24,693 nt of DNA from a virus. Within the stretch, counting starts at the first letter, position 1. The number at the start of each line of letters is the position of its first letter. The notes beneath the pieces are model-generated. The model had not been told where the DNA came from and did no database searches. It saw only the letters and a program-made list of their open reading frames with translations. Made by a program: the position numbers and the translations under genes. The stretch covers positions 1 through 24,693 of IMG/VR virus record IMGVR_UViG_3300009155_000248, one strand, 5' to 3'. Positions 7,893 through 15,015 of this stretch are shown here, piece by piece.

Positions 7893-9911
7893 ATGGCTGA
7901 TACAAATATTGAACGCATCCAGCAGAATGTCAAGACCTTGCAAGATCAAGGTCAGTCTACTGACATGGTGCAGTCCTACTTGAAGTCTGAAGGATTTTCA
8001 GTAACACGCTATGAGCAAGCTATTAAGAACGCTACAAAGGTTGGCGGTGCTCCCATTAAATCAAGCATTGCAGGACCATTCTTGCAGGGCTTAACCTTTA
8101 ATACTGCCGACGAGATAGAAGCAGCATTTAGGGCTGGCGCTATTAGCGGTCCACAGTACGAGCAGATGCTTTCCCGCGTCAGGGCTGGACTCAAAGAGTA
8201 TGGTGAGCAGTATCCTGTACGCTCAACAATGGCAGAGATAGGTGGTGGTCTAGCACCTGTGGCTGCTGCACTTGGCGCTAGTTTATTGACGGGTGGCGCA
8301 GCAGCTCCTGCTGTAACTGCAACTGCTGGCAGGGTTGCACAGGTTGCTGCACAACAAGCGCCAAGCCTACTGGCTCAAATGGGTCGTGGTGCTGGTTACG
8401 GTGTTGCATCAGGCGTTGCGTCTGGTGTCGGTGGCGCTGAGGGCGGTCTACCTAGTCGCGCTACGGGTGGTTTGCTTGGTGGTGGATTAGGTCTAGGCAT
8501 GGGTGCAGCAGCACCTGCTGTCAGTACCGTTCTCGCACCAGTAGGACGCAAGATTGCAAATGTCTTAACAGGCGCTCCAGCACAAACAGCAGAGACTAAG
8601 GCGCAGGAGTTGATAGCACGCGCATTGATACGCGAAGGCACAAGTCCTGAGCAGTTAGCTGCGCGTCAGGCTGAGACAGTTCGCATTCTAGGCGGTAGAG
8701 ATGAGACATTGGCAGACATTGGTGGCGAGTCTATGCGTAGGCTTGCACGCGGTGCTATGGCAGTTCCTAGTGGTGCTCAGACAGATGTGCGTCAGATGCT
8801 TGTGGAGCGTGCCGTAGGCGCTGGTCCAAGGATCACCAAGGACATCACAGACTTCACCGCAGTCGGTGCGCGTGACATTGGTGAGGTTGCTGACGAGATC
8901 ATCAAGACTCGTGCTGAGAAGGCTAGACCTTTGTACGAGCAAGCCTTTGCTGCTGGTGAGGTCTACTCTCCGAAGATTGACGAACTGCTGGCTAAGTCAC
9001 GCGACATCAAGACAGCCATTGAGAGTGCTCGCGGATTACCGCAATATGCTGATCTACCGCCAAACAGTATGCTAATGCTGGATAAGGCTTACAAGTATGT
9101 TGGAGATGCAGCAAACGAGGCTAAGAGGGCTGGCAAGACGACTCGCGCCAACGACTTAAACCAACTGCGTGTTGAGTTACTCAATGCCATTACAGACAAG
9201 CAGACTGGCGTGCCTGTCTACGGTGAGGCTGTCAAGACATTCGCTAGTGAGTCGTTATTGAAGGACGCTCTAGAGGCTGGCTCTAATAAGTTCTTGAAGA
9301 AGTCACCAGCAGAAATCAACCGCGAGTTGGCTAAACTCTCCGACGATGGTGAGCGCCAGATGTATCGACTCGGTGCAGTTCAGTCTTTGCGTGACGAAAT
9401 CTACGGCATGAAGGAGACTGGTGACATTGCTGGCAGATTCATCAATAGTCGTGAGATGCGTGACCGTATGCGCACCGTCTTTAACTCGCAAGGCGAGTAC
9501 GAGGCATTCGTCAAGAACTTAGAGCGTGAGCGCCAGATGGCTATCACTAGGTCTCGCATTGAAGGTGGCTCACCAACTGCACCGATCCAGCAAGACATTG
9601 CTGAGATGGCAGGACCATCACCCACAGACTTGATCGGTGCTGGTGCTCAAATGGCTGGTGGTAATGTGCTTGGTGGTATGACTAACCTCTACCGCCAGCT
9701 CGGTCCACGCATTCAAGGCATTGATCAGAATGTCGCAGAAGCCTTATCCCGTAGCGTCTTAAACCCTAGTTTTAACCAGCAACAACAACTCCTTATGGGT
9801 ATAACACCAGTTATGCAAGAGTTGCAGCGTAGAGCACTAGGCGAGTCAACTCGACGCGCAGGTTACTCAACATCTGCTGGCGCTGCACCTGCAACTTTAT
9901 TGGGTGAGTAA
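7893..9911 (+). CDS. Large internal/DNA-ejection-type virion protein
   Basis: 672 residues from the ATG at 7893, which has AGAGG six bases upstream; a TTG directly before it is less likely. The N-terminus (1-60) is helical. A short motif (FNTADEIEAAFRAG, 69-82) is followed by an Ala/Gly-rich hydrophobic zipper region (about 115-215). Residues 230-600 form a long helical domain rich in Arg and Glu, with several 'ARPLYEQAFAAG'-type helices. This matches the layout of ejected virion proteins: a membrane-active hydrophobic part and a long helical body. No lytic transglycosylase motif is seen. The next gene abuts it with no gap (TAA then ATG at 9912). Confidence 0.8.
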   Translation: MADTNIERIQQNVKTLQDQGQSTDMVQSYLKSEGFSVTRYEQAIKNATKVGGAPIKSSIAGPFLQGLTFNTADEIEAAFRAGAISGPQYEQMLSRVRAGLKEYGEQYPVRSTMAEIGGGLAPVAAALGASLLTGGAAAPAVTATAGRVAQVAAQQAPSLLAQMGRGAGYGVASGVASGVGGAEGGLPSRATGGLLGGGLGLGMGAAAPAVSTVLAPVGRKIANVLTGAPAQTAETKAQELIARALIREGTSPEQLAARQAETVRILGGRDETLADIGGESMRRLARGAMAVPSGAQTDVRQMLVERAVGAGPRITKDITDFTAVGARDIGEVADEIIKTRAEKARPLYEQAFAAGEVYSPKIDELLAKSRDIKTAIESARGLPQYADLPPNSMLMLDKAYKYVGDAANEAKRAGKTTRANDLNQLRVELLNAITDKQTGVPVYGEAVKTFASESLLKDALEAGSNKFLKKSPAEINRELAKLSDDGERQMYRLGAVQSLRDEIYGMKETGDIAGRFINSREMRDRMRTVFNSQGEYEAFVKNLERERQMAITRSRIEGGSPTAPIQQDIAEMAGPSPTDLIGAGAQMAGGNVLGGMTNLYRQLGPRIQGIDQNVAEALSRSVLNPSFNQQQQLLMGITPVMQELQRRALGESTRRAGYSTSAGAAPATLLGE

Positions 9912-11288
9912 ATGGCAGACTACATTGGCGCTACACCGCAGAACCCTTTGCTTGGTTTGCTCTATGGTGGCTACGATTATTTAAGATCACCGCAACGCAC
10001 CCAGCAGATGCAGGGTCTGGCTAGTCTGCTTGAGTCAACTGGTCTACCTAAGACCATTGAGCGTATGTCCTACGGTGAACCGTTGACGAACATAGGTCAA
10101 GCCAATGTGCCATTGCTAAAGCCAGAGACTGCTGAAGCCATGATGACGGTTGCGCCTATGGCTGGTCCTGCTGCAAGAACATTAGGTCGCGGTCTATTGA
10201 CTCTAGGTCCGAGCGAGGCTGCTGCGATGAGTAATCCTATGTCGCAGATGGGTGGCGTGACTACATCATTAAAGAAAAACATTACCAAAGCACCGCGCAT
10301 GAGCGCTGAAGAAGCTAGAGCTGCTGGATATTGGCATGACATTGGAGCTGGTAAAAAGTTACCAATACCAATATCAGAGATGAGGGCAACGCTAGAACCA
10401 GTAGGAAACTTACCGCCAAAGATTTCCATAACTCCAGAGAATATGAAGGGTGGATCAATAGTATCGCTTGCTGGTGATAGGTCTGCTACTGGTCAAAATC
10501 TTTTAGGAATTGGAGATGTGCAGTTTGAAAACCCTGTATATCTTGGGGGTGGTTATGACTTCATGCGTGCCAACTCACCAAGTGGATCAATATGGGCTTC
10601 TGAAAAAGGTGCTGCGCAAGGCTTGTTAAATCAGATAAATGAAGCTGCTAAATATGGAAGTGGTGATGTATATGGTGCTTATACATCGATGGGTCCGCTA
10701 TCAATGAATTACAACACCATGATGTCTGATGCTTTGCTTGAGCAGATGAAGGCTGGCAAGATAAGCAAAAAAAGTATTGCAGCATTTGATCGTCAAGTTA
10801 AAGCGGTGCGTCCTGAGTGGAAGGGCGTAATGAATCCAGAGTCTAGAGATCAACTTGAGTCAAATGGTGCTTTGCGAATTGCATTTGTTGATCGTATGCA
10901 GTTAGATGAATTCCAAAATGCAGGATTTCCAAACATTGCTCAAACAAGATTTGCAATTACAGACCCATTGCTATTGAATGAACCAATGTATTCTGGCGGT
11001 TTAGCGGTTGGCAAAATGAAGCCAAATACTGAGCTAATAACTAACCCAGTATCTCCTCATAAAACATATAACACGCAACTTGCTGGTGAGTATTTAGGTG
11101 GATTAGAGCAGTCAGTACCAAAAGAAATTATGTTCCCAGATTGGTACAAAATGCGCAGAGAAATTGGAGCGCCAGAGAGTGGAGATGTAAGATCATTCCA
11201 ACTTGCAAATCCAATACAACAAACTAATCAAGAGTGGCTAGATAACATCATGCAATATCTTGCAAGCCAAAAATCTCTCTTAGATTGA
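9912..11288 (+). CDS. Virion-associated protein with distinct AT-richer C-terminal domain
   Basis: 458 residues. Residues 1-110 look like the neighbouring virion proteins (short motifs, Gly/Met/Ala-rich). From about residue 125 (near 10270) to the end the protein is a globular domain with conserved-looking blocks: SIVSLAGDR, VYLGGGYDFMRAN, SIWASEKGAA, YTSMGPLSMNYNTMM, LRIAFVDRMQ, RFAITDPLLL, YNTQLAGEYLGGLE and EIMFPDWYKMRREIG. I recall this block series from large phage proteins, but it has no agreed function that I know. The DNA of this part is visibly richer in A and T than the upstream genes. It is the last gene of the rightward late block and its end overlaps the leftward gene by 41 bases. 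Confidence 0.8.
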   Translation: MADYIGATPQNPLLGLLYGGYDYLRSPQRTQQMQGLASLLESTGLPKTIERMSYGEPLTNIGQANVPLLKPETAEAMMTVAPMAGPAARTLGRGLLTLGPSEAAAMSNPMSQMGGVTTSLKKNITKAPRMSAEEARAAGYWHDIGAGKKLPIPISEMRATLEPVGNLPPKISITPENMKGGSIVSLAGDRSATGQNLLGIGDVQFENPVYLGGGYDFMRANSPSGSIWASEKGAAQGLLNQINEAAKYGSGDVYGAYTSMGPLSMNYNTMMSDALLEQMKAGKISKKSIAAFDRQVKAVRPEWKGVMNPESRDQLESNGALRIAFVDRMQLDEFQNAGFPNIAQTRFAITDPLLLNEPMYSGGLAVGKMKPNTELITNPVSPHKTYNTQLAGEYLGGLEQSVPKEIMFPDWYKMRREIGAPESGDVRSFQLANPIQQTNQEWLDNIMQYLASQKSLLD

Positions 11289-11436
11289 CAAGTACGAGAT
11301 CAACTCTATGTTGCGTCTCTAATTTGAATTCTGCTGGATTTTCTTGTTCTGACTCAATGGCAGACTCAATATAAAGTTGAAGCGTATTAAGCGCTTCTAG
11401 TTTTTCTTCTTCAGTCATTGCTTCTAGTTTTTTCAT
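11248..11436 (-). CDS. Small acidic helical protein
   Basis: 62 residues. The start is supported by a perfect ribosome site (AAGGAGATG, ATG eight bases on). The protein is nearly all charged or hydrophobic helix (MKKLEAMTEEEKLEALN, then LYIESAIESEQEN) and may form a short helical hairpin or coiled coil. No family recognised. It is the last gene of the leftward operon and converges on the late block, sharing 41 bases with its final gene. Confidence 0.75.
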   Translation of the reverse strand: MKKLEAMTEEEKLEALNTLQLYIESAIESEQENPAEFKLETQHRVDLVLVNLREIFGLQDIA

Positions 11437-11455
11437 TTATACATCTCCTTAAAAA

Positions 11456-12160
11456 TTAAACACGACTTCTCAGCGCAATAAGCTCCAGCACATTAGGATC
11501 ATTTTCCTGACCCTTTGCTGGTGAGTACAGCGCTCTGTATCTTTCCTCTGCTTGCGGTCTTGGCTCGCACAAGTAGTACACCGCAAGAGACTTGCGTGCA
11601 AAGTCTTCTGGGCATTGGACAGGTCGTGAGAGTCCATGTAGTGAGTTTGTTGTGTCAAACAAAACAGCACGATTGAATTTAGGCATCACTTCTTTTACGA
11701 GGTTGGATGGCTCGCTCCACATCCCTAAGTGACCGCCAAAGTCTTTGTGCCAGTCTGGTGTCAGATACACGATTAGATTTAACCGTCTCTCAAGCAGTAG
11801 CTTAGGGTGTATGGAGTAGTCCAGATGCGGGTTGAGCTTTCCCCCAGAGATGTGCCTGTGCATACCAGCACCATGAAGACCAGCGTCAGCGTAGAGCGTG
11901 CAGCCAGTTAAGTGAACAAGGTGCTGCACAAAGTCAGGAGACACAAGGTGCTGCATTGCTTTATAAATACTGGCTGGGAAAGCACCCCAATGATTCATCG
12001 TTGACTTGTGCTCAAGTGCGTTGTTGTAATGCACCCAGAAGTCTTGTACCTTGTCAAAGTCTTGAGATATTTGCAGAGCGAGTTGTGGTGGAAAGAAGTC
12101 ATCAATAACCAAGTGCTTGAACGGGTGCTCGGACTGCCAAGCGAATGTGTGTGTGTTCAT
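11456..12160 (-). CDS. 2-oxoglutarate/Fe(II)-dependent oxygenase
   Basis: 234 residues, prolyl-4-hydroxylase-like double-stranded beta-helix (PF13640 type). The iron ligands are visible: His112 and Asp114 in NPHLDYS, and His175 in NSLHGLSRP. Arg189 (FARKSLAVYYL) is placed to bind 2-oxoglutarate. Before the core there is an MHRHISGGKLNPHLD lead-in typical of these enzymes, and GGHLGMW lies in the middle. The reaction would be hydroxylation of a substrate at the cost of 2-oxoglutarate and oxygen. The substrate is unknown; phage and bacterial relatives act on proteins or small molecules. Its ATG overlaps the stop of the winged-helix gene (ATGA), so it is part of the leftward operon. Confidence 0.88.
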   Translation of the reverse strand: MNTHTFAWQSEHPFKHLVIDDFFPPQLALQISQDFDKVQDFWVHYNNALEHKSTMNHWGAFPASIYKAMQHLVSPDFVQHLVHLTGCTLYADAGLHGAGMHRHISGGKLNPHLDYSIHPKLLLERRLNLIVYLTPDWHKDFGGHLGMWSEPSNLVKEVMPKFNRAVLFDTTNSLHGLSRPVQCPEDFARKSLAVYYLCEPRPQAEERYRALYSPAKGQENDPNVLELIALRSRV

Positions 12161-12528
12161 ATCTCACCAAAAAATGCAGCAGTCAACGGGTCACGCTTAA
12201 TCTTGCGTCTTAGTTGGTTTTGCTTGGTTAGTCTTCTTTCCTTTGCGTCTGCATCTTCTTTGGCTCGGTGCTTTCTAAGCCTTGAGCTGCTGCTCACAGG
12301 CTCAGGCTTATCTGCATCGACTCCGATGCCGTACCTATAAACAGCAGACCATTGCGTCACGCTCGTCTTACGCCAAGACTGGATGTGGACATTGCCTTGT
12401 GCTCTGAGCTTGGCGATCATGTCTCTGCTGGACCTGATGGTGCAGAAGAGAATCTCAGCCAGCTCGACAGCCGTGTATCCCTTTTGAGTGATCAGAGAGA
12501 TTAGACGGGGCAACCTGACTGGCTTCAT
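12157..12528 (-). CDS. Winged-helix-like DNA-binding protein
   Basis: 123 residues. Residues 5-55 read as a winged helix: a first helix, then KGYTAVELAEILFCTIRSSR as helix-turn-helix, a LRAQGNVHIQSWRK wing, and VYRYGIG as the closing strand. The C-terminal half (75-120) is a highly basic Arg/Lys tail with LRRKIKRDPLTAAFF at the end. Similar proteins occur in phages of Betaproteobacteria. It probably binds DNA and may regulate the phage. It overlaps the oxygenase start by four bases. Confidence 0.75.
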   Translation of the reverse strand: MKPVRLPRLISLITQKGYTAVELAEILFCTIRSSRDMIAKLRAQGNVHIQSWRKTSVTQWSAVYRYGIGVDADKPEPVSSSSRLRKHRAKEDADAKERRLTKQNQLRRKIKRDPLTAAFFGEI

Positions 12529-12633
12529 TCATTTGTCCTCATGTCCAAAGTACAGAACCGCAAAGATGATAGCAATGGCAATGGCAGCGCCAAGCGTTAG
12601 CAAGACGATGATGGTCAATATATTTTCAATCAT
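12529..12633 (-). CDS. 34-residue single-span membrane protein
   Basis: A short open frame: MIENILTIIVLLTLGAAIAI continues with AIIFAVLYFG and ends in HEDK. It has one long hydrophobic span with an acidic tail. The start (CAT at 12631-12633) has an AAGGGG ribosome site about nine bases upstream, overlaps the previous gene by 8 bases, and the stop abuts the next ATG without a gap. That tight fit to the operon supports a real gene. Function unknown. Confidence 0.65.
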   Translation of the reverse strand: MIENILTIIVLLTLGAAIAIAIIFAVLYFGHEDK

Positions 12634-12823
12634 AGTTAAGCCCCTTGAGTTTTAATTCAATATTCTTTGCGGTCTGCTCGATGTCGCAGCCCCCTTTTGC
12701 GTAGGCAATACACTTGTGTACCTGATCGTCGGTGAGGGACACCCACGCTCTTTTGTAGGTCTGGATGTCGTCGTCCTCATCAACCCTGCGATGCGGGACT
12801 GAGATGCCTATGTGTCGTGTCAT
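12626..12823 (-). CDS. Small hypothetical phage protein
   Basis: 65 residues. The start at 12823 is chosen because AAGGAG lies seven bases upstream and the ATG overlaps the previous stop (ATGA). A longer in-frame start at 12862 lacks this. The protein has an acidic patch (RVDEDDD, 13-19), a Trp in RAWVSLTDDQVHKC, two Cys (38 and 46) and a helical C-terminus. No family recognised. Confidence 0.7.
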   Translation of the reverse strand: MTRHIGISVPHRRVDEDDDIQTYKRAWVSLTDDQVHKCIAYAKGGCDIEQTAKNIELKLKGLNYD

Positions 12824-13011
12824 ATGTTGCGCTCCTTTAATGCTTGAACAGGTGTAACCCACATTGATGCCACATTCCCCGACGATGGGTCTTGGTCATA
12901 CACCCAAGGCAATTCAGCATCTCGCACATTAGGGGTAGCGTGTCGTGGAGGTGTCGGCTTGTAGATTTTGAATGCCACAGGCTCACTCTGCTCTTGTTTT
13001 GGTTGTGTCAT
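12820..13011 (-). CDS. Small hypothetical phage protein
   Basis: 63 residues, ATG overlapping the stop of the upstream gene (ATGA) with AGGAGA eight bases upstream. The protein is Pro/Thr/Gln-rich at the start and probably unfolded there. It then has DAELPWVYDQDPSSGNVASMWV and the helical end TPVQALKERNI. No family recognised. Confidence 0.65.
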   Translation of the reverse strand: MTQPKQEQSEPVAFKIYKPTPPRHATPNVRDAELPWVYDQDPSSGNVASMWVTPVQALKERNI

Positions 13012-13484
13012 ACCGTCTTCTCCTCTATTACTCTAGCTTTGCGTGACTTTATCTCATTAGCAACAATGTCGAGTGCCTTCTCTAGTTGCGCAATAGTGGT
13101 GATGTCGAGCTGTGCGTCGTGCAGCTCCATGCCGTAGTTGATCGCGGTGAGTTCTGATGCCTTCGCCACAAACCTATCGTCTCGATTGATACCGCGACGC
13201 GATAACTCCAGCAAGGCATCCTGTCCTTCTTTGATCTCGTCTACATATTCATGCCCAATGCCAAGGCGAGACAAGGCTTCGGAGACATTCAAAGCAGAGA
13301 TGATGGAGTCGATGTCGTAGCGCTTTGCCTGACCCGTCCTAAGCGCTTCTAGGGCAGAATGGTTCTTGATCTTGAGATCGAGTGCAGCGCTGCCAGTAGC
13401 GGACACAAGTCTAAAACCGTTTAAGACATAGGTGGTGGCATCGAGGCGCACGCCCTTGGGTTTGTATTTACTTCTTTTTCGCAT
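13008..13484 (-). CDS. Conserved hypothetical protein of Betaproteobacteria phages
   Basis: 158 residues. It starts with a basic MRKRSKYKPKGVRLD segment and continues as a mostly helical protein: YVLNGFRLVSA, LDLKIKNHSALEALRTGQAK, SIISALNVSEALSRLGIG, ELTAINYGMELHDAQLD and a C-terminal helix with KSRKARVIEE. I recall this pattern from phages and prophages of Betaproteobacteria, with no known function. It overlaps its upstream neighbour by 17 bases and its downstream one by four. Confidence 0.8.
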   Translation of the reverse strand: MRKRSKYKPKGVRLDATTYVLNGFRLVSATGSAALDLKIKNHSALEALRTGQAKRYDIDSIISALNVSEALSRLGIGHEYVDEIKEGQDALLELSRRGINRDDRFVAKASELTAINYGMELHDAQLDITTIAQLEKALDIVANEIKSRKARVIEEKTV

Positions 13485-13617
13485 TGCGTTGTTTTAACCT
13501 TGGGCAGTTTATGCAGAACACTTTTTCCTTGGACTGACACACGCCAAGGGTCTCGCACTTAGTGCGTAGTACAACCCACGGTGGCGGTGTCACCCATCTA
13601 GTTTTGACTTCTGTCAT
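13468..13617 (-). CDS. 49-residue Cys4 (zinc-ribbon-like) protein
   Basis: Short frame with four cysteines, Cys21, Cys27, Cys35 and Cys38 (spacing C-x5-C-x7-C-x2-C), preceded by WVTPPPWVVLR and followed by a basic tail ending in AKKK. The pattern fits a small zinc-binding finger. The ATG overlaps the upstream stop by four bases (ATGA, 13617-13614), and the end overlaps the next gene by 17 bases. Fit to the operon and the Cys pattern support a real gene. Role unknown; a zinc-dependent nucleic-acid binder is possible. Confidence 0.65.
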   Translation of the reverse strand: MTEVKTRWVTPPPWVVLRTKCETLGVCQSKEKVFCINCPRLKQRNAKKK

Positions 13618-13877
13618 TGCTGAGAAGCAATCATTTGCATCTCTAACTCTTTGACGCGCTCGGTCAGCTCTTTGACTGTCAGCTCTGCAACCTCCAGCTC
13701 GTTGCCGTGAGCACGCAAGGACATCTTCATGCCAGCGTCGTATCCAAGCATTGCACCCTTGTGCATTGCGTCTCTGGCTAGTTTGCCGACATCTTGTGGC
13801 GACATTATTCTGGCGCTACCTTCGGTCTTCAGAATGTATTGCAAGACCATCTCTTCGATTTTCTTTTGTACTGACAT
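13614..13877 (-). CDS. Small protein with C-terminal coiled coil
   Basis: 87 residues from the ATG at 13877. A start 24 codons upstream would run through the neighbouring gene and is rejected. The N-terminus is helical (SVQKKIEEMVLQYILK). The centre has a SPQDVGKLARDAMHKGAMLGYDAG stretch. The end is a coiled coil with heptad-like Leu and Glu (ELEVAELTVKELTERVKELE). The ribosome site is weak (GGGGT). Function unknown. Confidence 0.7.
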   Translation of the reverse strand: MSVQKKIEEMVLQYILKTEGSARIMSPQDVGKLARDAMHKGAMLGYDAGMKMSLRAHGNELEVAELTVKELTERVKELEMQMIASQQ

Positions 13878-13879
13878 GA

Positions 13880-14023
13880 TTAGTACCCCATTGTTAGCAT
13901 TGCTGTGATCAGACCGACCGTTACGCCAGCCAAGAAGATGAAGACGCAATCCACAAGGGAGATTCTGTTGTCTTCGTAAGGACCATCGACTTCAAAGTTT
14001 TCTGTGTAGTTTTGATGTTTCAT
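13880..14023 (-). CDS. 47-residue single-span membrane protein
   Basis: A short frame with an acidic, soluble N-terminus (MKHQNYTENFEVDGPYEDNR) and one hydrophobic span (about residues 24-45, ending MLTMGY). The ATG shares one base with the upstream stop (TAATG) and the stop lies two bases before the next ATG, so it fills the operon exactly. Function unknown; it could act at the host membrane. Confidence 0.65.
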   Translation of the reverse strand: MKHQNYTENFEVDGPYEDNRISLVDCVFIFLAGVTVGLITAMLTMGY

Positions 14024-14256
14024 TATTCGCTTTCAGAGTTAAACATTACGAGGGCTTCTTCGCAAATATGGTCTGCAATACTTTGCATAAGAAGGTGGGC
14101 GATGTCAATGTCACCACAAAAGGCATTGACCAGATTCATGCAAGCTGGGAAGTCTGGCGCTTCCCCGTAGTTCAATTCTTCGGGTTCGTGTTCGAGGAAG
14201 CAGACGAGAGTGACCCCTTCTACTTCGCACTTGAATCTGTACAGGTCTTCTAGCAT
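14023..14256 (-). CDS. Small acidic hypothetical protein
   Basis: 77 residues. The start at 14256 is chosen for the ribosome site AAAGGAG nine bases upstream; an ATG 17 codons further up lacks one. The fold looks mixed: strands at RFKCEVEGVTLVCFLEHE, then an acidic loop and a helical C-terminus with CGDIDIAHLLMQSIADHICEE. The stretch from GGAG to ATG (15 bases) is identical to that of the first gene of this operon. No family recognised. Confidence 0.7.
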   Translation of the reverse strand: MLEDLYRFKCEVEGVTLVCFLEHEPEELNYGEAPDFPACMNLVNAFCGDIDIAHLLMQSIADHICEEALVMFNSESE

Positions 14257-14269
14257 TTCGTTTACTCCT

Positions 14270-14521
14270 TTAATAATCTTGACCAGCGCGTGCGGGTTGT
14301 GCGCCAAGGAATTGAGGGTTATAGGGTGCGTTGTGATTCCATTCGCTGGCTTTGTCTTGGTTCAAGATGGCTAATGCTTCTTTGGCGCTGGAAGCCTCAT
14401 AGTCACGGCAGACTGCAACCTCAATGCCGTTGTCGTAAACCACAAGCCATGCACCTGACACGGTGCAATTAAGGCGTGGATTGAACTTCTCTTTTTGGCA
14501 ATAAATTTCTACGATTTTCAT
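14270..14521 (-). CDS. Small hypothetical phage protein
   Basis: 83 residues, ATG at 14521 preceded by AAGGAAAAC. A beta-hairpin-like start (MKIVEIYC) is followed by GAWLVVYDNGIEVAVCRDYEASSAKEALAIL, a strand-strand-helix pattern. The C-terminal 25 residues are Asn/Pro/Gln-rich and probably unfolded. It lies directly after an intrinsic terminator, so its expression depends on readthrough or a local promoter. No family recognised. Confidence 0.65.
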   Translation of the reverse strand: MKIVEIYCQKEKFNPRLNCTVSGAWLVVYDNGIEVAVCRDYEASSAKEALAILNQDKASEWNHNAPYNPQFLGAQPARAGQDY

Positions 14522-14532
14522 AATGTTTTCCT

Positions 14533-14554
14533 TAAAAGATGGGGCTTTCGCCCC
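14533..14554 (-). terminator. Intrinsic terminator in the leftward operon
   Basis: On the minus strand the bases read GGGGC-GAAA-GCCCC followed by ATCTTTT. That is a 5-bp GC stem with a GNRA-type tetraloop, then a short U-tract. It lies between the first and second leftward genes and would trim or weaken transcription of the rest. Confidence 0.65.
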
Positions 14555-14561
14555 GTTGGTT

Positions 14562-14834
14562 TTACTTGCGCTCTACTGTGCCGACTAACTCACCATCTGC
14601 GATTAAGAACAGGATGTGCTTGGCAATGTTGAGTGTTTGACGAGCACCTTCACGAGCACGCTCTACTTCACCATCTGCAATTAATTCCTGAGCATCTGAC
14701 ATCAGACCAGCAACTATCATATTTGCGCCCGTAAATTTATAAGTAGAAGATGCTTTTACAGAATTTACATAAGCAACAATATCTGGTACACCATACATTG
14801 CTAAGTTGCTGTTAAATAAAGTTGCGTTTGTCAT
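14562..14834 (-). CDS. First gene of leftward operon, small helical protein
   Basis: 90 residues with a clear ribosome site (GGAG, ATG twelve bases on from its first base). It is Asn/Ala-rich at the start and mostly helical after residue 36, with an acidic-basic helix (DAQELIADGEVERAREGARQ). The DGE motif occurs twice (54-56 and 79-81). It is directly under the leftward promoter and is separated from the rest by an intrinsic terminator, so it should be the most highly expressed gene of the block. No family recognised. Confidence 0.75.
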   Translation of the reverse strand: MTNATLFNSNLAMYGVPDIVAYVNSVKASSTYKFTGANMIVAGLMSDAQELIADGEVERAREGARQTLNIAKHILFLIADGELVGTVERK

Positions 14835-14856
14835 TTCGTTTACTCCGTTGTGTTGT

Positions 14857-14875
14857 TGATATGCGAATCATATCA
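14857..14875. promoter_or_regulatory. Palindromic operator-like site over the leftward -10
   Basis: Perfect 7-bp inverted repeat TGATATG-CGAAT-CATATCA. It covers the -10 hexamer of the leftward promoter, where a bound dimer would block RNA polymerase. The HTH protein encoded just to the right is the obvious candidate ligand, but this is inference. Confidence 0.5.
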
Positions 14876-14894
14876 GAGTTGACTACATCATCAA
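14867..14894 (-). promoter_or_regulatory. Leftward sigma70-type promoter
   Basis: On the minus strand: TTGATG (14894-14889), 16 bases, TATGAT (14872-14867). The -10 matches consensus at five of six positions and the -35 at four. It lies about 30 bases before the ribosome site of the first leftward gene. Confidence 0.6.
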
Positions 14895-14949
14895 GAACTA
14901 TTTATTAGACCCTACAACTTTGTCGGGTATTACCGCCATAAAATACATA

Positions 14950-14975
14950 GTGACAGGGCGTAGTTTCCCTGTCAC
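14950..14975. repeat. 9-bp inverted repeat
   Basis: GTGACAGGG and CCCTGTCAC are perfect complements separated by eight bases. GTGAC occurs again at 14978-14982, so the right arm could pair with either copy. It has no T-tract, so it is not itself a terminator. It may be an RNA hairpin or a protein-binding site. Confidence 0.75.
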
Positions 14976-15015
14976 CTGTGACTTATGTCTCCGCAAGAGT
15001 CGCAGTTGCCTTGAT

